From Pisolithus tinctorius (Eukaryota > Basidiomycota > Agaricomycetes > Boletales > Pisolithaceae), in the NCBI GenBank assembly GCA_024663395.1, contig JANFAH010000001.1, forward strand, positions 6,324,001 to 6,388,000: a stretch of DNA of 64,000 bases, read 5' to 3'. The first letter of the stretch is position 1. The number at the start of each line of letters is the position of its first letter. The position numbers and the translations under genes are program-made. The notes under the pieces are model-generated. The model was given only the letters and a program-made list of their open reading frames with translations. It had not been told where the DNA came from and did no database searches. Shown here one piece after another: positions 44,401 through 53,602 of this stretch.

Positions 44401-46177
44401 TCTCCGCATCTTTTGCCAAAACGACCCCACCTCGTGGGTGGACAACCTACCTATGGCCGAGTTTGCGCATAATCACCATCCACACTCCGTCACCCATCAA
44501 TCCCCGTTCTACCTCATGTACGGGTATGAACCGAAACCACTTCCATCCCTGATCACAGAAACCCACCTTCCTGCCACCGAGTCTAGACTCAAGGAACTCA
44601 GAAAAGCTAGAGAAGAAGCCCTTGTGGCCCACGACCTAGCCAGAAAAACTATGAAAGACCACTCGTCATGACCCTTCACCCCGTTCCAGAAAGGTGATAA
44701 GGTTTGGCTAGAAGCACGCAATTTGAAATGCTCTTATGAAAATAGGAAACTGGCACCCAAACGAGAAGGACCCTTCACAATCTCCGACGTCCTGTCTCCA
44801 ATTACATATCGCCTCACGATTCCCTCACGATGGAAGATTCATAACGTCTTCCATGCTTCTCTCCTATCACCCTATCGCGAAAATGACGTTCACGGACTGA
44901 ACTTCCCGGCTCCACCACCTGACCTAATCAACGAGGAAGAAGAATACGAAGTTGAGGCGATAGTCGGCCATAAAAGGTCCGGCCGTGGACATGCCTTCTT
45001 AATCAAATGGAAGGGTTACCCTTCTTCCGAAAACTCATGGCAGAAAGAATCACACCTTGAACACGCAGATGATATGCTCTCCACCTATAAGAAACGATTC
45101 CCCAAGGACTTCCCCCTCAAGAAACAACCCACTCGACATTCCACTCGTACCGTCAGAAACATCACTCTTGAAATGCCTCCTTGTCGTTACACCTACCCCC
45201 GTGAACCCTCTCGCCACCACACCCCGTTCACTCGTCGACAGAGACAACCCGCCAGTGATCAGATGATCACTTCTTACCAACTCTTCGTCGCTGACCCCAC
45301 CGTCATCGGCACCGTCTACCACGAAGTGGACGAGGACTCTCCACTTGACCTTGTGTATCACACCACTATCCAGGCCCTTCGGCTCGAAGAACTCTCCCGC
45401 TATGTCAACCACCAGAATCCCCTCCTTTCCCCCGCTCGCACTATCTTAGGTGAAATCGCTCTCCAACAGGTTCCCTTGCTTCTTAAACTTTTTGATGTCC
45501 TTGGAGGTGCCGACCTCATTTATAACGTTCGTCAGTATCCAACATTGATAGCACCTCCCCTGCCTGGGTCTAGAAGACCCTCGACTGCAACCTCTCCTCC
45601 GGTTTCCTCTGCGTCGTCCTCCCCTCCCACACTGTCGTCGTTGTCGTCTTCCCACTCATCCCATTCTCTCCAAAGGGCCGACAGACCTCGTGCCTGCTGC
45701 TTGTCAGGCCCCAATCCTCAACCCTGCGAGTCTCATGACTCCCCATCTGAGGTAGATCCTGAGACCGCCTTTGGCATCTCCCGTGCTGAACTTGACTACA
45801 CGTTAAACATTGTCGAAACCCTTGCACAGTTGCCGCCAACTCCTGTGCTAAACGCCTTAACCGAGTTCGACATACCTCTTACTCCGTCTGATCCACGCTA
45901 TCGTCAAGCGTGTTATGTCTGCCGCCGTCTCGGCCATATCCACGTCAACTGTGGACTGTACGAATGTCCCCTTTGCCATGCCACTCATCCTGGGCATACT
46001 CAGGCCCAATGCCCTTCCATCCGCCCTCGTCGTCCTTTACAGGACAGAATTGCTACCCCCGCCTTGGTAGATGATCGTACCCTCGTTGGGAGCAAGGACA
46101 ACGACTTGTACAACGATGACTTTGATTTTGACGACTCCGCCATCAGCAATATGACCGGAGAGCCTTATGGAGAGTAG
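41471..46177 (+). pseudogene. E4 pol (protease-RT-RNase H-integrase-chromodomain), six TGAs
   Basis: A single frame from 41471 to the TAG at 46177 with no frameshift, broken only by TGA at 41681, 42278, 42725, 43079, 43844 and 44669. Protease: ALVDSGAEISCID and [22 protein letters not shown] and catalytic YMDD. RNase H: TTDTSKYATG and DRELLGVI. Integrase: HHCC (HPGILKTRQL ... CATCQQ) and DDE residues in SCDLVTDLP, ISDQGPQF and GETECVNQEV. A chromodomain spans about 44940-45100 (EYEVEAIVGHKRSG, FLIKWKGYP). C-terminal: a CX2CX4HX4C-like knuckle (CYVCRRLGHIHVNC). At each TGA the family expects Arg, consistent with CGA to TGA. Confidence 0.9.
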
Positions 46178-46202
46178 TTGAAGTCAGGGACTTCAACGCT
46201 TA

Positions 46203-46214
46203 GAAAGGGGGTAA
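46203..46214 (+). promoter_or_regulatory. E4 polypurine tract
   Basis: GAAAGGGGGTAA directly before the 3' LTR: an ordinary plus-strand primer, unlike E1-E3. Confidence 0.75.
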
Positions 46215-46666
46215 TGTTATGTTTCACCCCTGACTTTTCCTTTTCTGCTGTACGTTTGCCTTGTTTGTGATCCGTTGGACTTAGTTTCCTTTTGAGCCGT
46301 CTTCTCTCTGATCCGACAGCTCTCTATTCCCACCACTAGCGTTACTGGCTCGTTACATGCTTAGGACATGTGTCGTCATTGCTCAACCAATGGCGTAGTT
46401 ACCTCGGTACATGCGGATGCCTCATGGTCTGTTTCTGTGTAGTATTTAGACTGCTGGCTCAAGTCCTGGAAACCCAGACTTGAGCTGCTCAATTATACGC
46501 AGCGTTCTCAGAACTTCACCCTCAGTGTCCCTTACCAGGACCACTCTTACCGGCATTATCTTAAATCCTCTGTCGTTTACAGAGGTTACTGAAGCCGTTT
46601 GCTCAGTAGAAACCTTAGTCTGCGATTCAAGCTCTCCCTACGTCTTGACTTCGGTCGAGCATAACA
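46215..46666 (+). repeat. E4 3' LTR
   Basis: 452 bp, identical to the 5' LTR by eye except the TATG/TACA site near its start. Confidence 0.93.
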
Positions 46667-46671
46667 TCGAC

Positions 46672-47014
46672 CCTACCAGCCCCTGTCGACAAACTGCAAA
46701 TAGAGTTCAAGCCATTTTTCGCAATTGCGACTGGCTTGTTAAACGAACCAGGAGGCATTGAAGAGTCAGTCCAGAGCGACGCTCCTTCTGGCACTGAAAT
46801 TCCGGAGGTCGAAAACCCACACAAGCAGTCAACAGCAAGCTTCGTCGAACGTTTGCGAGTGCTCGAGGCGAGAGCCGAGGACGAGGAATTCAAGCTGGAG
46901 CAGATATACCGGCTGCTGGAGATGTTGGCGAGGCGGGTAACACATCGGATTGAGACTGCACGGGCTAGATGGGAGGAGCTGCGAAGGTTGAAGGACGATC
47001 TCCGGGACCTGTAA
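46672..47014 (+). pseudogene. E2 antisense gene, 3' part (coiled coil)
   Basis: Continuation of the gene at 38267 after E4. Removing E4 and one TCGAC restores the frame (PGPST then LPAPVDKLQIEF). The remaining 110 or so codons end at TAA 47014. The C-terminal half is a charged heptad-like helix (SFVERLRVLEARAEDEEFKL, RIETARARWEELRRLKDDL), a probable coiled coil for dimerisation as in many zinc-cluster proteins. No stop or frameshift. It converges on the 3' end of E2 pol about 250 bp away. Confidence 0.8.
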
Positions 47015-47264
47015 ATAGCGTACTAGAACCTGCGGAATATTTGTACTCGTATGTCCCGAATGTGAAAGAGTCTTTTGTGTGTTGGTATTAGTACTACAGT
47101 AAGGAAATGTAAGACTTCTGAAGGAAAAGTAGTGCGGAATTTTTTTTTTTTTTTGACTTTGTCTCTTTCATGTGAGCGGTGTGGAATATATATATGAGAT
47201 GAAATGGGTATCGATAAAAGAAAGAAGAGAGAAAGAAAAGAAAAGAGGTAGAGAGAAGGACAGG

Positions 47265-48161
47265 CTACTCATCTGACTCGTCCAACAGGATGCCAGCGAG
47301 CGTAGGGTCTGGGAACGCTTCGTCTTCAAGATGATCCAGGTCTTGTGGGGAAGCACCAGTCAGCTGGGTGACTTTGATACGAGTGTTATTCCTCGGGAAA
47401 TAGGGGTACAGACGAAAGGCAGCGAAATGGAATTTTGAGACTGTGCCATCTAATTCTGCAAGGATGTACGAGCCACCTTTAGTGCATCTGACAACGATCA
47501 TAGGCCCTAGGTAGCGCGGTTTTGTTTTCCAGTTGAGTTCTAGTTCGATATGGGAATTCCGAATGAGGACAAGCGACCCTGGTTCAAAGTTAAAGTCCTT
47601 GATGGAACGTGCAAAACGATCGATGAAATCCTTGGCCGAGGCAAAGCAGGATTTTAGGACCAGATCATGGATGCAAGCAAGGTCCTCGGGGTGTTTCTGG
47701 AGTTGACGAGCACGGTGAGCAACGAGGTCTGTAGTTGAGTAAAATTCTGCCTCGAAAGGGGCTAAGAACGTCGCTTCGACCAGATCAAAAGGGAGTCTGG
47801 GTTCAACACCGTGAGCCATATAGAATGGAGAGAACCTGGTTGCCTTGTGGACCGTAACCCTTTCTGCCCAAAATACCACAGGGGCAACTTCCGACCACCT
47901 TGACACTTCCCCACTACAACTTTTTACCATCACCTCTCTTACATCAAAATGCTGCCATTCGACAACTCTGTTAGCCTGCGAGTTATAAGGAGAGATGCGT
48001 ATGTGACGAATTCCGAAGGTCTTGGAGAGCCAGTCGAGAGCAAGAACGTATGGTCCCCTGTTATCTGTGACAATCTCCGCAATGGCACCCAACGGCACAG
48101 AATCTGTTCGAAGATGAACTTTCCAATGGACTTGCCTGTCTCTGCACAAAGCATAGCCCAT
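47265..48161 (-). pseudogene. E2 pol, C-terminal integrase part
   Basis: Minus strand. Carries the second and third catalytic residues (IVTDNRGPYV, NRVVEWQHFD; the usual VER is VEW), then the GPMIVVRCTKGGSYIL module and an acidic end (LLDESDE). A frameshift near 48110 separates it from the first half of integrase. It would complete cDNA integration in an intact copy. Confidence 0.85.
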
Positions 48162-49315
48162 TCGGGGTAACTGGTGAGTGAACAGTGGGCTTGGGTGACG
48201 TAGCGAAAGCCGTTCGACTTTGGCATTAAGAACGTGTCCATATATGCCTTGTAAAATAGGGGTTCAGGAATAGCAACAACTGGCGGGATATGAATGTGGT
48301 CCAAACGGTGGATCTGGCACTCATGGCATGATTTAACATACCAACGGACGTCCTGCTCTAGCATGGGCCACCAAAAGTGAGTCAGCAAACGCATGCGAGT
48401 TGAGAAGATACCCTTGTGCCCTAGGTCATCGTGGGCCTGGCAGAGAATCCCAAGGCATTTTTGTGAGGGTACCACTAGCTGATGCCGCCCCTGGGGATCC
48501 TTCCTCCACAGTTCTCCTCCTTTCACGAAATACCGAGTTGCAAGACACACTAGGCTTTCCAATTCCGCCTCTCCCAACCCTTCTGGCATTTTCTTCATCT
48601 CCAAAAACTCCTTTACCACTCTCATCCTCTCTTCCCTCTGTTTTGCTTTTTCTGACCTCGGAATTTCGGTCTTGAGGACTCCAGGCATCGATTCTTCAGC
48701 GGTAAAGATTCCTAGACTCTGTGACAGGGGGAGAGATGAGTCTGACATGATGCTTGGAATTTCCAAGAGGTAAGGTTGAGACTCGAAACACGCTTCCCTA
48801 TGATTCAAGAGCTCGACTGCGAAAGCCCCACACTCATCTATCCAATCCTCATAGTCCTCATCTCCCTCCTCATCTTCTTCTGCTTTCAGCCTCCTCGACA
48901 GTCCATCTGGCGCTGTGTGCTTGTGTGCTGGAACATGTACAAGCTCGAAGTCGAATAAGAGAATTCTGGTGATCCAACGATTTATGGTCGCGTTAGGCTG
49001 TAGATCGGGATTGTTAATCATCCCTTTGATATATCGTGCATCCACCTTGACAACTAAATTCCGCACACCGAAGATATGAAGTTGGATGTCATGCAAAGCA
49101 CAGAACAGTCCAAATAGCTCCAGCTTAGCTTGGCTGTAGCGACGTTCACGATCATTGCGGGTTATCGAGCCAAACCTAGCGGGGTAGTGTCTTCTGTCTT
49201 CCCCTTCCTGCATGAGGAGGTACCCGACAGCGATGTTAGAAGTGTCGACTGCTAAGATGACCTTCCTTTTGGAATTATAGTCGATAGTTTGCAACGCAGG
49301 GGACGAGACGATCGC
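48112..49315 (-). pseudogene. E2 pol, RNase H and first half of integrase
   Basis: Frame with RNase H (VILAVDTSNIAVG, AKLELFGL, VKVDARYIKGM), the end motif HVPAHKHTAPDGLSRR, and the HHCC region of integrase (AHDDLGHKG ... CHEC). The first catalytic Asp is in YMDTFLMPK. It is bounded upstream by TGA at 49319 and downstream by the frameshift near 48110. Confidence 0.85.
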
Positions 49316-49318
49316 CCG

Positions 49319-50874
49319 TCAAAGATACTCCATGGCTTCCCTATGTTCGTCACGGAATTCGAAGGGGACATCCTTCTTGGTCAGTTCAACGAGGGGACAG
49401 GCATGTTTGGCAAAGTCTTTGATGAAGATCCTGCAGTAAGAGCAGAGACCTAAAAATCTGCGTACTTCAGTAACATTTGCGCAATAAGGCCAATCTTTAA
49501 TCTTCTGGACTTTAGTTTCATCCAGAATTCTACCCTCGAACGACACCTTATGCCCAACCACTATGATGGATGGCGCAGCGATGACGCATTTCTTTGCTGA
49601 GACGGTGGCTCCTGCATGATGTAGACAGCGTAAGACCCAGTTGACATTCTGCAGGTGCTCCCAGATGAAGCGTCTAATCCTGGAATTCTGTGGAATCATT
49701 TCATAGGTCCCATCGGGATTTTGGTAGCGAGATTTGGGGCCTTTAATGGGACAGTTGTCAATAAACGGGATGGTGACTTCCGGAATTTCGTCTTTTAAAA
49801 TCCAACAGATGTCTCCATGGAAAATTTGGACGGCATTCATGTAGCCCATAGGAAGTTTGGTGAGTCAAAGAGTACCTATAGGAGTTTGGAAGGTAGTGAG
49901 GTTGCAGTAATCGTTGTGTATGGTGCGATGATCATATCCGACCATAAGATCTAAAATTCTGTAGACCGAATGACAAGCGAAGGCTTCAGCAATCGAATCG
50001 ACGAAGGGGGGAACGGCTGAGTCCTGGATAGAAACAGCATTTAGAGGTTGTAAGTCATGTACGAGGCACAGAGATTTTCCATCCTTCTTGACTATGCAGA
50101 ACCATTTTGAGCGGTAAGACAAAGTAGACGGTTCATAAACCCCCATGGAAATCTTTTCCTTGATGATATTAATGACTTCACAGAAAATAGCAGGAGGAAT
50201 GGGAATATTCTGCTCGATCCAAGGCTTGTGTGCTAGTGTAGGTATCTTCAGGGGCAGGAACATGTCTTCTCGAAAGGTCCCTCTTTCCGAAGCGTCCCAA
50301 GCAAAGGCATCTTCTTGCTCCCTGACTAACCACTGTACTAGGTCTAATTCCGTAGGCCAAAGGAACCTTGCCGGGTCCAAATCGAGCTCGTCAGCTCTTT
50401 CCTGAGTAAACCTGGAACCTGGCACAAACAGAGGGGGATGAGTAGGTAAAACAGGCAGATCTGTGAGTGGGTCTTCGGCCTCCCAACACTCTACCCAGAA
50501 TTCTGCTGGCATCGATGTCGGTACCGGCCTCACCTTCCTCACTACAGGTTTGTACTTTAAGACATGATAAACGGGATCGAACTGATAAGTAGAGCGTAAG
50601 GCAGAAATTGTCAGTGGAGAAATGGTAGTAGCGGTCAAGAACAAGAAAGGATCAGTCGGGGAAACAGAACTGGTGTCAAAGGGGTCGACTGGGGGCATAA
50701 TGTTGCCTCGTAAGTCGTAGATAAAGGCCGCAGCGGAATTTATGACAGTGTCTGTGGGTAAAAACGTGGAAGACTTCAAAGGGTATAAAGGCGGGTCAGA
50801 AACATAAAGTGAACACATGGAGAAGGCGCAGTCCTGGTCTCCTCACAGATTGTACGAGTCCTCGACTGATACTA
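49319..50874 (-). pseudogene. E2 pol, reverse transcriptase part with mutated active site
   Basis: The -1 frame from gag-protease opens at the GGGTTTT site. TGA codons lie near 50842, at 49865 and at 49319, each where related elements have Arg or a charged residue (GTL-stop-LTKLP against GPHRLTTLP in E1). The leader has YKPVVRKVRPVP. RT contains YRSKWFCIVKKDG, HDLQPLNAVS and ILDLMVGYD. The catalytic FIDD is FIDN (codon 49756-49754, GAC to AAC type), which would abolish polymerase activity. Confidence 0.87.
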
Positions 50875-50881
50875 AAAACCC
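50872..50881 (-). promoter_or_regulatory. E2 -1 frameshift site
   Basis: The sense gag-protease frame reads CAG GGT TTT TAG. GGGTTTT (50881-50875) sits directly before the stop, as in E1, and pol is in the -1 frame. Confidence 0.7.
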
Positions 50882-53578
50882 TGTTCGGGTGGATTCATGT
50901 GGTGATGCATTTGTTTTCGCGTGAAGAAGTCTTCTTCATCTTTGGAATTTACGAAATGTGGAAGGGGTTGCAGTCTGTTGCGAGGTCATGTCAGAATTAA
51001 AACTTGTCTCCCGGAATTAGGGTTGCGGATTTCTAGAGACTGTTCTCCATCAGGGAAATCATGAAGGACACTGGAGAGTAGGCAGAAGAAGGGTCAACTG
51101 AGAAGTAAGTCAAAAGGTGCACGATCAACGACCTGGATTTGTAGATGAGCCTCAACGTTTCCTATGCGCAAAGTGGCATTCTCTATGACCCCAAGGGTGC
51201 TTTCTTTAGATTGGTTAGCGGCCTCCAGAGTCATGGTCATGTCAGTACGGAGAGGGGCCTCTAAGGCTTCCCACAACTCCCATTGCAAGGCCACTACCTG
51301 GCATCTGCTGTCCAAAATACATTTGACATGGAGTTTGTCCATCAAGATCCCATCGACAGCACGTAAGGGAGCTGTAGCGAGGCCCACGCACTTCCCTTCT
51401 GTGTCTCTGACCCAGTACTGCTCATAGGATGCCCAAGCAGCCAAGGGAGTCACGTCTGATGTGGTTTCTAAACTCCCAATAGTTATCTTCTTCATCGCAG
51501 CTAGTTCTCTGATCTGCTTGCGAATCTCCGGGCTGACAGCTAATAGATCTTTAGTAGAGATTTCCATTTTTGCGTCTAAGACTTGGTTTACGATCCGCTT
51601 GGTCGCCACAGCCTCATCAAAACTGCTTTGGTAACAGAATTGAGGTGCGGAATTTGTAGTTGGCTTAAGTTTCCGGAGGTCTGTAAGATTAGGAGCAACC
51701 AGAGTTTTTCCAGCTGTTGGGGCTTCCAAAGACGAGGCGGGGTTAGCTGGAGTGGAATTACTGACTGGGATAGGAGGCACTGGCATGTTGGCCAACGCTG
51801 GGACTGCTAGTGCCAGCCTTTGACGACGAACCGGGACTTCTACACTGTCGAAGTGAGCTGTCTTCTTTTTCTTGATAGCATTCTTCAACTCTTCTACCTG
51901 CACATAAGCCCTTGCTAAGGCACATTGGTCTTCTTCGTCAGCATCCTCCTCTAGGTTTTTGTCGACTAGATAGGAAGAGGGGTGTAGGTCGACTTGGTAT
52001 TCCGAAACATCTTCGTTGCTGAAGAACATTGTGCTGACAAGATGGGGAGGAGTTTCATGCCTGCAGGATGAGGTTGACTGCTGGCTGGGTCGCTGAACTG
52101 AGACAAGGTTTGCCGAGGCAATGATTGAGTCGTGCATGGCAAGGTAGTTATTGATCTTTTCCTTGAAATTACAACCTGCAGCTGTCCTAGGAATATCAGA
52201 GCCATCTGGCATGAAAACTCTCCCTCCAATCAGGGAGCATTTCCCAGCTTGTACGTATTCGTGACACAGCGCACACTCTGCAGTTCTGTGCCCATCTGTT
52301 CCTCCGCAGAAGAAACACCGTGGATCGAAGGAACGATGGAATTGTCCTTCTTGACCTTGTTGGGTGGGCAGGGTAGAAACAGGCTGCTGAGCGACATGGA
52401 CATACTCTTGCTTCAGGATAGTAGGAACAGCTGGCAAGGAAGATGGAGTGGAATTCTGGGGAAACAGTGCCGACAAGTCTGGTTGAGGGAGGTTCTGTTT
52501 GGCCCCACTGAGGAGGTAGTTGGCATGTTTGTAGACAGTATTGAACTTCCATGGTTCATCGATGTCATGATCTAGGTCAGAGAGTTGCAATCGTGTGAGC
52601 AAGGAATTCCGAAACCTCAGGGGAAACCCCTCAAGGAATTTCTCGTTGGTGTAGTCCTCAGGGAGTTTCTTCTTCTTCTGGACGAGGCTGAGGATACGTC
52701 GGAATTCTCGGACGTATTTCCCAAGATCTTCCAGTGACTCCATAGGCTTCTGAACCTGATGGTAGAGTAAAGTTTCGAGGTCGGCTTTGGTATAATGACG
52801 ATCTTTCACCGAGGCACCTGGATAGTAGTTCAGGAGCTCTTTGGAGAAAGCGTCCCAATCATCGAAGCCATCGGTTGCAGCATCTAAGGTGGACCAAAAT
52901 TCTGCCTCATTGTGGTCAGTGTAACGAATGACCCAGTGGATCTTATCTTTTCCGGAAACGAGACCAGCGTCGAGACAGAGTTGTTCAACGTCTTCGAGGT
53001 AGTGGGTGATATCTTCAGTATGCCCAGAAAACTTCAGGGCTTTGTTGGAACCCCTGAGCAGCATATCTTTTGCTCCAGACATTATGCGAGGTGGTGCAGG
53101 GATCTGGCTCGGAATTTGGGGAATGACGGGAGTGGAATTCGAGAGAGTCGAGACAAGAGTATTCTGTATGGGTATTTGGGTAGAAAGGGTGATAGCAGAA
53201 TTTGCGATTAGAGAATAGGAAGGAAGGAGAAGCTGTTCAGCAGCTAGTTCTGAATCACTGGATGACAAGGGCGACGAAGGAGTCAGTTCTGAAAGGGGCA
53301 AAAGTTCTTGACGGTCAGAGGGAGGATCAAAAGGTTCATCAAAGTCGAAACCTCCTGGAAACACTGGGTAAAACACTGGGGACTCTGGGCTCTGAAAGAT
53401 CTCGTCTAAACCAAGATCTGAGTCTGACAAGTGTGACTCTGAAATATCTCTAGGATCAGCTACCGGGATTAGGATTTCTGATGAAGAAATAGATAGTCTG
53501 TGGAAGGGCTCTAGGAGCTCTTCAAGTTCGGTTCTTTGACAAGTGGGTCGTAAGGATCTCCTTTCCAGATCTACAGAC

Positions 53579-53596
53579 CCCTCGCGGTGGGCTCCA
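53579..53596 (-). promoter_or_regulatory. E2 primer-binding site
   Basis: TGGAGCCCACCGCGAGGG in sense, 6 nt after the LTR. Same as E3. Confidence 0.65.
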
Positions 53597-53602
53597 AAAC
53601 GT

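Larger units (their letters stand above)
39517..46666 (+). mobile_element. E4: chromodomain Ty3/Gypsy element (chromovirus type)
   Basis: 452-bp LTRs at 39517-39968 and 46215-46666. 5-bp target duplication TCGAC (39512-39516, 46667-46671). Plus strand. The LTRs differ only at one CpG-derived site (TACA against TATG near the start), so the insertion is recent. gag is split by solo LTR Y, and pol has six TGA codons in one frame. It interrupts the antisense gene of E2. Confidence 0.94.
50872..53597 (-). pseudogene. E2 gag-protease with TGA interruptions
   Basis: Open from the primer-binding site (about 53585) to TGA 51096-51094, then in the same frame past a TGA near 50993 to the natural TAG at 50872. 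Capsid-like region: LKFSGHTEDITHYLEDVE and FLEGFPLRFRNSLLTRL. Zinc knuckle variant: CFFCGGTDGHRTAEC (CX2CX5HX4C). Protease: CILDSRCQVVAL in place of DSG, and DLLLS-stop-PFF in place of LLGRPF, both explained by transitions. The first ATG is at 53082 (MSGAKDMLLRG), but about 170 upstream codons are open and partly alike in E1. Confidence 0.86.

Noticed and set aside
41471..46177. UGA as a reassigned sense codon
   Set aside because: CpG deamination of CGA explains every TGA in the window, and E3 has long frames ending normally. Kept only as a minor alternative.
47141..47154. T-run as the poly(A) tail of an antisense retrocopy
   Set aside because: It lies between the converging antisense gene and pol of E2 with no target duplication; it is a simple T tract preceded by a CGGAATT site.
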